A stretch of DNA of 64,000 nt from an uncultured Prevotellaceae bacterium (GCA_900316445.1 ONCZ01000012.1:1-64000); one strand, 5' to 3'; positions 42,059 through 51,510 are shown, counted from the first letter of the stretch. Numbers and translations are program-made. The notes: generated from the letters alone by a model not told the origin.

Positions 42059-44104
42059 ATGACCATACTATTATCACATATCAAGATACTAGCTGCCATC
42101 CCACTCGATGTCTCATCAGTGCTGATGGTTGTCGTCATTTTCATTGTCTCCGTGATAACCTGGGCTGTCAACCGCATCAGTCTGTTGCGTGTCCGTCAGG
42201 GAGTCGGCAAAATAAAAGAGATCTCAGCCATCATGCAGCACACGCTCGATATGGGCAAGAACTACGTGCTGATGCTTGATATCCGTCAGCGGCATGCCGT
42301 CAACATTCATGGAAATCTCCTGCCTGACGACGGCATGGACTATGAAGAGAGTTTTGAGTTGATTCATCCTGACGACCGTCATATCTACAGGGAGTTCATC
42401 AAACGCCTGGCAACGGGTGAGAAAGAGATGGACGAGTGTATCTTCCGTTGGGACATAAGCGGCGAGAAGAGGCTTGGCCAGTGGCGCTATATGGAAGACC
42501 AGGGCATTGCCGAGTATGCCAATGCAGCAGGCATCCGACCCATCCACATTTTCTGCACACTGACAGACCGTACGGAACAGATCCTCTTGGAGAAAGAAGA
42601 ACAGGAGATGGCCAACAAGTATCGCCGCATCTTTGAGCAGTCACTCACGGGATTGGCTTTCTATGACAAGGAAGGCCGTCTGCTCACGACCAACAAGAAG
42701 ATGCGTGAGATTCTGAACTTCCAATCGGAAAAGGATCCTTACTACTACGAAAATTCTCTGTACGACATGCCGACCTTCCGCGATCTGCTGAACAAGCGTC
42801 ATGTAGAAGAGTTATATTTCTGTACCAAGAGTATCATCATCGAGCGTGGTGTCAACTGCTACACCGAGATGCGTGTTCACCCCATCTACAAAGACGACGG
42901 CGAGCTCTACTGCATCACCTTCTCTATCCGTGATGTCACTCAGGAACGTGAACTCTATCTGCAGAACAAGAAGAACAGTCGCGACATCCGCGAAGCCAAC
43001 GAGGCCATCCAGCAATACGAGAACGAGATCCAGTATCTGATGGATACCTGTAACATGCGTTTCTTCCGCTGTTCAAGGGCCGAGCGCACCTGTACCTTCT
43101 ATAAAGGAATGACTACGGAAGTCAACACGATGAGTTTCGATGAGTTGATAGAGCACTTCGTTGACAGTCCTTTCCGTCAGGGGCTGGTGGATTACGATAC
43201 CTACTTCAGCGTGCAGCGCACCAATCTCACGAAAATGCACCCGCTCTTCCACGAAGGCAATGAGATGCAGTGGAACTTCATCGACAGCGTGCCCTACTTC
43301 GACGAGAACGGTGAGATGCTGGGCACATACGGTATCGTACGAAACGTCAACGACCTCATCGAGAAGCAGGAACGGCTGAAGCAGGAAACAGAACGGGCCA
43401 ATGATTCGGGACGTCTGAAGTCGGTGTTCATGGCCAATATGACCCACGAGATACGTACGCCGCTGAACTCCATCGTCGGCTTCTCAGACGTGCTGCCCAT
43501 GCTCTCCACCCAAGAGGAAAAGCAAGAGATCATCCATGTCATCATGAACAACTGCGACATGCTTATGCGACTGATCAACGATATCCTTGCCATCTCGTCG
43601 CTCGACACCGGCGGCATCCGTATCGAGCCTGCAGAAGTGGACTTTGCCAAGAGTTTCGACGACATCTGCGAATCACTGAAGCAGCGTGTACAGGAGCCAA
43701 GTGTGGAATTCATCAAGGAGAACCCTTACGACAGTTTCGTCACCGTTCTCGACGACGCCCGTATCCATCAGGTCATCACCAACTTCGTCACCAATGCCGT
43801 AAAATATACCCACGAGGGACATATCAAGGTGGGGTACAGGTATGAGGAGTCAGGAGTCAGGAATCAGGAGACAGGAGATTTGTATATCTATTGCGAGGAT
43901 ACTGGTGCAGGCATTCCCAAGGAGCACCAGAAAAAAATCTTCGAGCGCTTCGTCAAGCTCAACGATTTCATCCAAGGCACGGGTCTCGGGCTCTCCATCT
44001 GTAAAGCCATCGCTGATGCCTGCCATGGTGAGCTTGGTGTCGAGTCGGAAGGTGAAGGCCACGGATCGACATTCTGGATTCGCATTCCATGCGAGAAAAG
44101 GTGA
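42059..44104 (+). CDS. PAS sensor histidine kinase with intact H-box (pair 1, second member)
   Basis: 681 residues. One membrane helix (about 17-39) and little periplasmic part; PAS-type regions (about 50-165, 185-305 and 320-445); coiled linker; HisKA with NMTHEIRTPLNSIVGFSDVL (His463); ATPase with TNFVTNAVKYT, EDTGAGIP, a Phe-containing lid and GTGLGLSI. All catalytic motifs are normal. Five CAGGAGT-type heptamers (43844-43878) insert EESGVRNQETGD between two strands of the ATPase domain. No receiver domain is attached and no response regulator gene is in the window, so its phosphate acceptor is unknown. Confidence 0.93.
   Translation: MTILLSHIKILAAIPLDVSSVLMVVVIFIVSVITWAVNRISLLRVRQGVGKIKEISAIMQHTLDMGKNYVLMLDIRQRHAVNIHGNLLPDDGMDYEESFELIHPDDRHIYREFIKRLATGEKEMDECIFRWDISGEKRLGQWRYMEDQGIAEYANAAGIRPIHIFCTLTDRTEQILLEKEEQEMANKYRRIFEQSLTGLAFYDKEGRLLTTNKKMREILNFQSEKDPYYYENSLYDMPTFRDLLNKRHVEELYFCTKSIIIERGVNCYTEMRVHPIYKDDGELYCITFSIRDVTQERELYLQNKKNSRDIREANEAIQQYENEIQYLMDTCNMRFFRCSRAERTCTFYKGMTTEVNTMSFDELIEHFVDSPFRQGLVDYDTYFSVQRTNLTKMHPLFHEGNEMQWNFIDSVPYFDENGEMLGTYGIVRNVNDLIEKQERLKQETERANDSGRLKSVFMANMTHEIRTPLNSIVGFSDVLPMLSTQEEKQEIIHVIMNNCDMLMRLINDILAISSLDTGGIRIEPAEVDFAKSFDDICESLKQRVQEPSVEFIKENPYDSFVTVLDDARIHQVITNFVTNAVKYTHEGHIKVGYRYEESGVRNQETGDLYIYCEDTGAGIPKEHQKKIFERFVKLNDFIQGTGLGLSICKAIADACHGELGVESEGEGHGSTFWIRIPCEKR
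43844..43878. repeat. five CAGGAGT heptamers inside the kinase gene
   Basis: GAGGAGT, CAGGAGT, CAGGAAT, CAGGAGA, CAGGAGA in tandem and in frame, within the ATPase domain. The unit is the reverse complement of the ACTCCTG repeated in the aminotransferase gene at 8474-8522. Confidence 0.88.
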
Positions 44105-44222
44105 AAAAGTGAAAAGGTGAAAATTATTATGAACGAAAAGACATATAATATATATAAGGTGCAAAAGTGGATGAAGTATCTGCCGATACTTTTCACTTTT
44201 CACTTCTCTCTTTTCACTTCTT
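44097..44222. repeat. inverted GTGAAAA/TTTTCAC tandem tracts around the third kinase start
   Basis: Left of the start codon, three copies of (A)GGTGAAAA (44097-44125); right of it, TTTTCAC-type copies (44190-44220) that encode the hydrophobic core of the signal peptide (LFTFHFSLFT). Between them lies AAGTATC-TGCC-GATACTT (44174-44191), repeated exactly at 47011-47028 in the fourth kinase. Confidence 0.8.
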
Positions 44223-46957
44223 CAGCCGCTTCGGCGCAGAAGCCTGACAGCATCAGGGTGTTCGATGATGAGCACCCGCTGGTCTATGAGGATGCCTGGG
44301 ACCTGTGGCCCTACGTGTTCCTCAACGAGAACGGCGAGCCTGACGGTTACAACATCGACCTGCTGAAGATGATCTTCAAGAGGCTCAACATCCCCTACAT
44401 CGTCAAGCTGAAGCCCACCCTCGAGGCACAAGCCGACCTGAAGAGTGGCAAGTCTGACCTCATGCTCCGTATGGATGCCTCGTTCTCCAGAGGCAACTCC
44501 CTCTACAGCAACACCATCATCCAGCTGTTCACCCATAGTGTAGTGTCACCGCAGTCATCCAATGTGGTACTGCGAACGGGCAAGGATCTGAAAGGCCATC
44601 AGGTAATCGTCCACGAAGGCAGTTTCAGCCACCATATGATTATGGATGAGGGCTGGACGAAAGACATCAAGGCCTACGACGATATGAAGGAAGCCATCCA
44701 GAAACTGCGTTCCGACGAACAAGGTGTCATCATCTGGAACACCATGTCGCTGAAATGGCTCATGCGGAAATACAAGACCGATAATCTGGTCATCAACCCC
44801 ATCGACATCCCTGCCGGCGAATACAAGTTCATGTCTAAGAACCGTCGCCTGCTCGACCAGATAGACAGCGTCTATACCGAACTGCGTGTCGATGACCAGT
44901 TGGAAGGCATCCGCAACAAGTGGTTCTATCCCGAGCATGCCGATTCAGGCATCCCGGCATGGGTGTGGAACATTGCAGCCGTATTGGCAGCCTTGGCTCT
45001 GATCTTCCTCGCCTACTACACCTTCTACCGTGTCCGTGAGCACCAGATGACCCGTGAGATCCGCCAGAGCAATGACCGTCTGTCGCTCGTGCTCAGTTCC
45101 AGTGAGATCGGCCTATGGGTCTATCACGTGATGGCCCAGACGGTGGAATTCCTTGACGAGTTTGGCAAGACGCAACAGACACGCCATCTGCATGAACTGG
45201 TGAACCGCTACAACCAGAACGATTACGACGCCCTTCGCGAGGTTCTCTCTGACATCACCAACAGACGGAAGGAGTCTGCCAACATCACCATGAAAATCAG
45301 GGAGCAAAAGAGCAACCACTTCGTGGAGCGTGACTACAACGTAAACATCGGCGTGTTGCGCCGTGACCGCAATGGCAAGCCAATCGACATCCTCGGCACG
45401 AGGGTCGACATCACCAATGAGCAGATGCGGCAGCAGCACATACAAGACAATATGATGCGCTACCAGGCCGTCTTCAACTCTGCCATGATCGACATGGTGG
45501 TGTACGATGCCGATGGCTACATCATTGATATGAACGACAAGGCCCTCAACGGAATCCACATGAACCGAAAGGACCTGATGAAGGAGCACATCCATCTGAC
45601 AAGCGTCTTAGGCGTGGACCATATCAACCTCGACACGTTCCAGCCACTGCACATCACTCAGATCTATCCCTCTTCCGAAGACCAACGCTCACTGCAACAA
45701 CATCTGAGACGTTCGCAGCTGTTCTACGAACTGAAATTAGTACCCGTGCGTGACAGTCAGGGTAAGCTGCTGAACATCTACGGCACCGGCCGTGATGTGA
45801 CCGAGGTGGCCATGTCTTATCGTCAGATTAAGCAGAACGCCCGTGAGTTGCAGGAAAGCAATGATGAGATCAACAACTACATCCGTAACATTGACTACGT
45901 GATGAGCGTGGGCGGCATCCGTATGGCGCGCTACAATCCTGAGACGCACACGCTGACCGTTTACAGCGACTCTAACAATGTGCAGTTCACGCTGACACAG
46001 ACGCGAGCCCTCACTTACGTTGATGACAGTTCACGGCGCCGTGCGCTGAACATCATCAAGAGCATGGACAGCCTGGCCACCAAGCCCATCCACGCCGATA
46101 TCAAAACAACCCTGCGCAAACGGGGCGGAGGTGGACGATTGCACCTGCAACTGCATTTCATTCCCACGTATAACAGTCATGGGGAAATTAAGGAATACTT
46201 CGGCATGTGCCGTGACATCAGTGAGATCAAGACCATCGAGGAGAAGCTGGCGGCAGAGACGCTGCGAGCCCAGGAGGTAGAGGTGGTGAAGAATGCGTTC
46301 CTCCACAATATGAGCTTCGAAATCCGCACGCCGCTCAACACGGTGGTAGGTTTCGCAGAACTCTTCCAGATGGAGCACAGCCAGGAAGACGAAGTGGTGT
46401 TCATTCAGGAAATCAAGGAGAACTCCGCCAAGCTGCTCAAACTCATCAACGACATCCTGTTCATATCCAGACTCGATGCAGAGATGATTGAGTTCAACAA
46501 GCGCATCACCGACTTCTCAAAGACCATCACCCAATGGTGCGAGTCTGTCTGGGCACCCATGCAGAAGCCCGGCGTCGAATATACCGTCAGCGGCCTCTTC
46601 AACAAGCTGATCCTCGAGGTTGACAGCTCAAATGTGGGCATCATCATCGACAAGATCGTCACCAACGCCGTGCAACATACGGAAAAGGGTTCCGTCAATG
46701 TGCGCTTCGACTATCTGGGCAACAACCTCATCGTCTCTGTGGAGGACACCGGCTGCGGTATTCCCGAGTCCATCTTAGGCAACATCTTCGACCGCTTCGT
46801 GACAACTGCCAATCAAGGTGCCGGCCTTGGACTCGCCATCTGTCACGAGCTCATCAAACGGCTCAACGGCACCATCAACATCAAGTCCGAAGTGGGCAAA
46901 GGCACCACCGTCTGGTTCTCCATCCCCTGCAAGGCACTTGAAATAGAAAGGACGTAG
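44129..46957 (+). CDS. Venus-flytrap PAS sensor kinase homologue lacking the phospho-accepting His (pair 2, first member)
   Basis: 942 residues from the ATG at 44129 (a GTG four codons earlier also fits). Signal peptide ending ASA; periplasmic solute-binding family 3-like domain (about 45-270, with GEPDGYNIDLLKMIFKRLNI); a membrane helix (about 280-303); PAS-type regions (FNSAMIDMVVYDADGYIIDMND near 450); kinase module. The H-box is NMSFEIRTPLNTVVGF: codon 46316-46318 is TTC (Phe730) instead of His. The ATPase motifs are intact (TNAVQHT, EDTGCGIP, GAGLGLAI), unlike in the first kinase. It probably binds ATP but cannot be the phospho-acceptor. The stop is 5 nt from the next start. Confidence 0.9.
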   Translation: MNEKTYNIYKVQKWMKYLPILFTFHFSLFTSSAASAQKPDSIRVFDDEHPLVYEDAWDLWPYVFLNENGEPDGYNIDLLKMIFKRLNIPYIVKLKPTLEAQADLKSGKSDLMLRMDASFSRGNSLYSNTIIQLFTHSVVSPQSSNVVLRTGKDLKGHQVIVHEGSFSHHMIMDEGWTKDIKAYDDMKEAIQKLRSDEQGVIIWNTMSLKWLMRKYKTDNLVINPIDIPAGEYKFMSKNRRLLDQIDSVYTELRVDDQLEGIRNKWFYPEHADSGIPAWVWNIAAVLAALALIFLAYYTFYRVREHQMTREIRQSNDRLSLVLSSSEIGLWVYHVMAQTVEFLDEFGKTQQTRHLHELVNRYNQNDYDALREVLSDITNRRKESANITMKIREQKSNHFVERDYNVNIGVLRRDRNGKPIDILGTRVDITNEQMRQQHIQDNMMRYQAVFNSAMIDMVVYDADGYIIDMNDKALNGIHMNRKDLMKEHIHLTSVLGVDHINLDTFQPLHITQIYPSSEDQRSLQQHLRRSQLFYELKLVPVRDSQGKLLNIYGTGRDVTEVAMSYRQIKQNARELQESNDEINNYIRNIDYVMSVGGIRMARYNPETHTLTVYSDSNNVQFTLTQTRALTYVDDSSRRRALNIIKSMDSLATKPIHADIKTTLRKRGGGGRLHLQLHFIPTYNSHGEIKEYFGMCRDISEIKTIEEKLAAETLRAQEVEVVKNAFLHNMSFEIRTPLNTVVGFAELFQMEHSQEDEVVFIQEIKENSAKLLKLINDILFISRLDAEMIEFNKRITDFSKTITQWCESVWAPMQKPGVEYTVSGLFNKLILEVDSSNVGIIIDKIVTNAVQHTEKGSVNVRFDYLGNNLIVSVEDTGCGIPESILGNIFDRFVTTANQGAGLGLAICHELIKRLNGTINIKSEVGKGTTVWFSIPCKALEIERT

Positions 46958-46962
46958 AAATT

Positions 46963-49815
46963 ATGAAAGAAAAGATATATCATACATATAATAAGGTGCA
47001 AAAGTGGAGAAAGTATCTGCCGATACTTTTCACCCTTTCGCTTTTTCACCTTTTCACCTTTCCAGCCTCTGCCCAGATTGACTATAGCTATACGAAGGAG
47101 AACCCAGTGATCATTGCCAGCGACTGGGATTTCCCGCCATACGAATATAGCAACGACCAAGGCGAGCCTGCCGGCTATAACGTGGAGCTGCTGCAGACGA
47201 TCTTCAAGAAACTTGACATTCCCTACCGCATCATTCTCCGCGAGTGGAGCGAGGCTGCGCAGACCTTCGAACGCCGCGATGCAGACCTGGTTATCGACCC
47301 CTCCTACCGTTTCCACGGAAGGCCCTACATCCGCTCGACCAATATCCTGAATTACTACAAGGTGCAGATCGTCTCTTCCGCAGGAGCCAGGAAGGTGACG
47401 GCACTCGCCGACTTCACCCCCGAAGACACGCTCGTGCTCAAACTCGACGACTACGCTGCCAACCGCATCGTGGACGAGCGCCATTTGGACGTTCCCATCA
47501 TCTATTGCTCGCCCAAGGAAGCCCTGGCAGGCATCAGCGAGGGGCGCTACAACTATTTCATCTGGGGCGAGGGGCCATTGAACTGGAAGAAGAAGGAACT
47601 GGCCATCGACACGTTGATCACAGGCTCTATCGACATTCCTGACGGCGAGATACGTATTGTGGGCTACGACAAGGAACTCATCGATGCCATCGACGATGAA
47701 TACGCCCGTCTGGAACAGAGCGGTAACCTCGAGACACTGCGCGACAAGTGGTTCCATCCCGAACGTCAGCACGACGACACCTCACCCGTAGCCCTCATCG
47801 TGCTCGCCGGAGCCATCGTCGCCGTCATCATCGGCCTGCTCATGGCCCGTCTGGTGCGTGACCGTGTGCGCCAGGCCGTGCGAAAGACGGAAGACCTGAA
47901 CCAGATGATGGAACAGGCACTGAACATGGGAAAATACTACGTGTTCACCATCGACGTCGTCTCAGGCCAGATCCACAACATCCACGGTGAGCTGCTGCCC
48001 GAAGGTGAGCTGGTAAGGGAAGTCTTCTTGCCCCGCATCGACAAGAGCGACCAGGAAGACTTCCAGAAGAAAGTCGATTTGCTGATCTCTGGAGAACTCC
48101 AGCAGGCGCGCTACACCAAACGCCTGAACATCGGTTCGCTGAAAGATCCAAACTGGATCTGGCTCAGCGGACTGGCAAGCCTTGAATATGTGGACTTCAA
48201 GCCCCGCTATATCACCAACACCGCCCGCGACATTACCCAGCAGATCGAAGACGAGCGTATCAACAGCGAGCTCAGCGCGAAATACATGAAGATCTTTGAG
48301 ACCAACATCATCGCCATGGCGTTCTACGACAGCGAAGGCAACCTCATCGACATGAACGACAACATGCGCAAGCTTTGTGAAGTGAACGAGGCGTCTGAGG
48401 CATGGCTCTTCAAGACCAAGATTTTCGATACGGCTCTCGTCAAAGACCAGTACCTGTGCGGCAGCCGCGAGGAGTTCCACGTATGCCAGCATGCCGTATT
48501 CCCCCAGCTCGGCATTGACAAATACATCGAGCTCCGCCTCAAACCCGTCTGCGACGACCATGACAAGGTGAAATACTACGTCTCTACCGCCCGTGAGATC
48601 ACCGACGAGCGCAACATCTACCTTGAACAGCTGCACCACAACAAGGAGATGGAGAAGACCAACGCAGCCATCAACGAATACGAGAGCCGTCTGCAGTACC
48701 TGCTCGACAACAGCCAGATGTTCATCTGGAACTATTATCCTGAGAGCGGTCAGATCACATACACTCACTCCTCACGTAAGAATGAGTTCAGCGAGACCCT
48801 CGAAGAGTTCTTCGAAGGCGTCGATGAGGAGAGCATGGAACAGGCACTGACAGACATCAAAGCCTGCATCGAGTCACGACAGCCCTACGATGCCATCCAC
48901 CACTACCGCTACACACCGTTGGAGAAGCACCCCGTATGGTATGCCATCAGCGGTATTCCCAACCTCGACAAGGCCGGCAAGCTAACGAGCTATTTCGGCA
49001 TCGCGAGAAACATCACCTTCCTCATGGATGCCCAGGAGCGGCTGAAGCGCGAGACCAGCCGTGCCGAGGACTCCGGACGCATGAAGAGCGCCTTCCTGGC
49101 CAACATGACCCACGAGATACGCACGCCGCTCAACGCCATCGTGGGCTTCTCAGACCTGTTGCCCGTCATCGACACCAAGGAGGAGCGTATGGAGTTCATC
49201 CGCATCATCCGCAACAACTGCGACATGCTCATGCGACTCATCAACGACATCCTCGAAGCCTCGTCCATGGGTCAGGCACTGGCCATCAAGCCCGCCGAGT
49301 GCGACGTCTCGTCCGTCTTCGACGACATCTGCCAGACGCTCGCCCAGCGCGTGCAAGAGCCGGGCGTGGAGTTCATCAAGGACAACCCCTACCCCACATG
49401 CCCCACCGTGCTCGACAAGGGCCGTGTGCAGCAGGTGCTCACCAACTTCGTCACCAATGCCGTCAAGTACACCCATCAGGGCTTCATCAAGGTAGGCTAC
49501 CACTGGGAGCGTCGCACGACATTCGACGGCAGCGGAGAGGCCGAAGGACTGACCTTCTACTGCCTCGACACCGGCGCCGGCATCCCCAAGGACAAGCAGG
49601 CGAGCGTCTTCGAGCGCTTCGTCAAGCTGAACGACTTCGTGCAGGGCACCGGTCTCGGACTCTCCATCTGTCAGAACATCGTCGAGCGCTGCAACGGCCA
49701 CATCGGCGTCACCTCCGAGGGCGAGGGCCATGGCTCCACCTTCTGGTTCTGGATCCCCTGCGAGCGCAAGATCATCAACCTCCCCGGCTACGACACACCA
49801 ACATTAAAGGCTTGA
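46963..49815 (+). CDS. Venus-flytrap PAS sensor histidine kinase with intact H-box (pair 2, second member)
   Basis: 950 residues. Signal peptide (MKEKIYHTYNKVQKWRKYLP...ASAQ); periplasmic solute-binding family 3-like domain (about 40-265, EPAGYNVELLQTIFKKLDIPY); membrane helix (about 275-297); PAS-type regions (about 310-430, 440-560, 580-695); HisKA NMTHEIRTPLNAIVGFSDLL (His717); ATPase TNFVTNAVKYT, LDTGAGIP, GTGLGLSI. All motifs are normal. Its N-terminal segment is nearly the same as that of the third kinase at DNA level, while its kinase half is closest to the second kinase. The stop codon lies inside the first unit of a 22-nt array. Confidence 0.93.
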   Translation: MKEKIYHTYNKVQKWRKYLPILFTLSLFHLFTFPASAQIDYSYTKENPVIIASDWDFPPYEYSNDQGEPAGYNVELLQTIFKKLDIPYRIILREWSEAAQTFERRDADLVIDPSYRFHGRPYIRSTNILNYYKVQIVSSAGARKVTALADFTPEDTLVLKLDDYAANRIVDERHLDVPIIYCSPKEALAGISEGRYNYFIWGEGPLNWKKKELAIDTLITGSIDIPDGEIRIVGYDKELIDAIDDEYARLEQSGNLETLRDKWFHPERQHDDTSPVALIVLAGAIVAVIIGLLMARLVRDRVRQAVRKTEDLNQMMEQALNMGKYYVFTIDVVSGQIHNIHGELLPEGELVREVFLPRIDKSDQEDFQKKVDLLISGELQQARYTKRLNIGSLKDPNWIWLSGLASLEYVDFKPRYITNTARDITQQIEDERINSELSAKYMKIFETNIIAMAFYDSEGNLIDMNDNMRKLCEVNEASEAWLFKTKIFDTALVKDQYLCGSREEFHVCQHAVFPQLGIDKYIELRLKPVCDDHDKVKYYVSTAREITDERNIYLEQLHHNKEMEKTNAAINEYESRLQYLLDNSQMFIWNYYPESGQITYTHSSRKNEFSETLEEFFEGVDEESMEQALTDIKACIESRQPYDAIHHYRYTPLEKHPVWYAISGIPNLDKAGKLTSYFGIARNITFLMDAQERLKRETSRAEDSGRMKSAFLANMTHEIRTPLNAIVGFSDLLPVIDTKEERMEFIRIIRNNCDMLMRLINDILEASSMGQALAIKPAECDVSSVFDDICQTLAQRVQEPGVEFIKDNPYPTCPTVLDKGRVQQVLTNFVTNAVKYTHQGFIKVGYHWERRTTFDGSGEAEGLTFYCLDTGAGIPKDKQASVFERFVKLNDFVQGTGLGLSICQNIVERCNGHIGVTSEGEGHGSTFWFWIPCERKIINLPGYDTPTLKA

Positions 49816-49890
49816 AACCGAGAGTTTCATGCCTTCAAATTCAAAATTTAAAGCCTTGAAAGTCTGACTCTCAAGGCTTGTTTCTTTGCG
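49803..49890. repeat. array of four 22-nt units overlapping the fourth kinase stop
   Basis: Units of exactly 22 nt start at 49803, 49825, 49847 and 49869, centred on AAAGGCTTGAAA, CATGCCTTCAAA, AAAGCCTTGAAA and CAAGGCTTG. Orientations alternate. The kinase stop TGA (49813-49815) is in the first unit. It is the same kind of array as at 3825-3956 and 31093-31180. Confidence 0.75.
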
Positions 49891-49918
49891 GGCAGCACGC
49901 CCATACAATTACCAATAT

Positions 49919-50118
49919 GTGACTTCGTGACTTTGTGACTTTGTGACATTAAGCATCTTACATATTCCTCATACGGAAATCAGATGGAGTAGAATGTTAA
50001 CATATATAAATAATATATAATATATAATAATATAAATATTATACTATATACCTACTAATCTCTGATTGTACTATACAAACATCCTTAATGTCACAAAGTC
50101 ACAAAGTCACCAAGTCAC
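49919..50118. repeat. 35-bp inverted repeat of GTGACTTT octamers
   Basis: 49919-49953 and 50084-50118 are inverted copies with one mismatch in 35. Each arm is built of TGTGACTT octamers and ends in ATTAAG at the inner side. The 130-nt interior is AT-rich (TATA-type runs) with no reading frame. The element lies between the convergent kinase and nhaD genes, 6 nt from the nhaD stop. Confidence 0.88.
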
Positions 50119-50124
50119 AAAAGT

Positions 50125-51459
50125 TTATCCGAGGATGAATGTGCGCTCCAACCAATAGATGAAGATACCGGCGAGGTAGCCTGCGAAGACCACCCACGTG
50201 ATGCGCTTCATATACCAGCCGAAGGTGATCTTCTCAAGACCCATGACGACCACACCGGCGGCAGAGCCGATGATCAGCATCGAGCCGCCCACACCGGCAC
50301 AGTAGGCCAGCAGCTGCCAGAAGATGCCGTCGACGGCCAGGTCACCGGCAGCCTGCACAGGATACATGCCCATGCAACCAGCCACGAGCGGTACATTGTC
50401 GACAATAGACGAGAGCACACCGATGATGCCCGTCACGAGGTAGTGATTGCCCTCGAAGGTGGCGTCGAGCGTCTGCCCGAGCATAGCCAGCACACCCACC
50501 TCCTGAAGCACGGCAACGGCCATGAGGATGCCGAGGAAGAACATGATGGTACCGAGGTCGATCTTCGACAGCAGATCACTCACACGCTTGGCCATCGTGT
50601 CGTCCTCAGCCGTGTTGTAATGGAAGATCTCCGTGACCGTCCAGAGCACACCTAAAACGAGCAGGATGCCCATAAACGGGGGCAGATGGGTGATGGTCTT
50701 GAAGATGGGCACGAAGCAGAGACCGCCCACGCCCAACCAGAAAATAATGTCACGCTGGGCCTTCGTGAACTGGCTCACATCGGCCTTGGGCAGATTGTTC
50801 TCCTTGTCGAACTTGCCGCTGAGCTGATACTGCAGGATGAAGGCCGGCACGAGCATCGAGACGAGCGAGGGAATGAATATCTCGGTGATGACGCCCTGAG
50901 TCGTGATGACACCCTTGATCCAAAGCATGATGGTGGTCACGTCGCCGATGGGTGAGAAGGCACCTCCGGAGTTGGCCGAGATGACCACCAGCGCAGCATA
51001 GATGAGACGGTCGCCACGGCTCTGGACGAGCTTGCGCAGCACCATAATCATCACAATCGACGTCGTCAGGTTGTCGAGGATGGCTGAAAGGAAGAAGGTC
51101 ATAAAAGCGACGCGCCACATGAGTTTCCGCTTGGAACGGGTCTTCATGGTGTCGCGCACGAAGTTGAAACCACCGTTGGAATCGACAATCTCAACGATGG
51201 TCATGGCACCCATCAGGAAGAAGAGCGTGCCTGCGGCATCACCCAAATGGTGTTCGATCACCTCGGCAATGTGATGGATGACGTCACCCTCGTCAATAGC
51301 GGGATAATAAGCAGCGGGGCCCACCATTAGCAGGGTCCAGCAGAACACACACATCAGCAGGGCAATGGCTGCCTTGTTGACCCTCGTCAGGCTCTCAAGG
51401 GCTATGCAGAGGTAGCCGATGCAGAAGACGATGACAATAGCAATCGTTAATGTTGACAT
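50125..51459 (-). CDS. nhaD: Na+/H+ antiporter NhaD
   Basis: Inner-membrane sodium/proton exchanger. 444 residues with about 12-13 helices. NhaD-type blocks: FFLMGAMTIVEIVDSNGGFNFV near 85, LSAILDNLTTSIVMIMVLRKL near 125, ISANSGGAFSPIGDVTTIMLW near 165 and LSSIVDNVPLVAGCMGMYP near 350. Single gene with its own promoter. Confidence 0.94.
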   Translation of the reverse strand: MSTLTIAIVIVFCIGYLCIALESLTRVNKAAIALLMCVFCWTLLMVGPAAYYPAIDEGDVIHHIAEVIEHHLGDAAGTLFFLMGAMTIVEIVDSNGGFNFVRDTMKTRSKRKLMWRVAFMTFFLSAILDNLTTSIVMIMVLRKLVQSRGDRLIYAALVVISANSGGAFSPIGDVTTIMLWIKGVITTQGVITEIFIPSLVSMLVPAFILQYQLSGKFDKENNLPKADVSQFTKAQRDIIFWLGVGGLCFVPIFKTITHLPPFMGILLVLGVLWTVTEIFHYNTAEDDTMAKRVSDLLSKIDLGTIMFFLGILMAVAVLQEVGVLAMLGQTLDATFEGNHYLVTGIIGVLSSIVDNVPLVAGCMGMYPVQAAGDLAVDGIFWQLLAYCAGVGGSMLIIGSAAGVVVMGLEKITFGWYMKRITWVVFAGYLAGIFIYWLERTFILG

Positions 51460-51497
51460 TTTGAATCTGAGTTATTAAATTGTTCTTAATTTGACTG

Positions 51498-51505
51498 CAA
51501 AGGTA
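51498..51505 (-). promoter_or_regulatory. -7 box for nhaD
   Basis: TACCTTTG on the minus strand, 38 nt before the ATG. Its -33 region is occupied by the AGTGAAA heptamer tract. Confidence 0.6.
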
Positions 51506-51510
51506 GTAAA

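Noticed and set aside
48936-49859. 307-residue His/Arg-rich reading frame on the plus strand
   Set aside because: Frame-shifted shadow of the fourth kinase, with Arg/His bias caused by the codon use of that gene.
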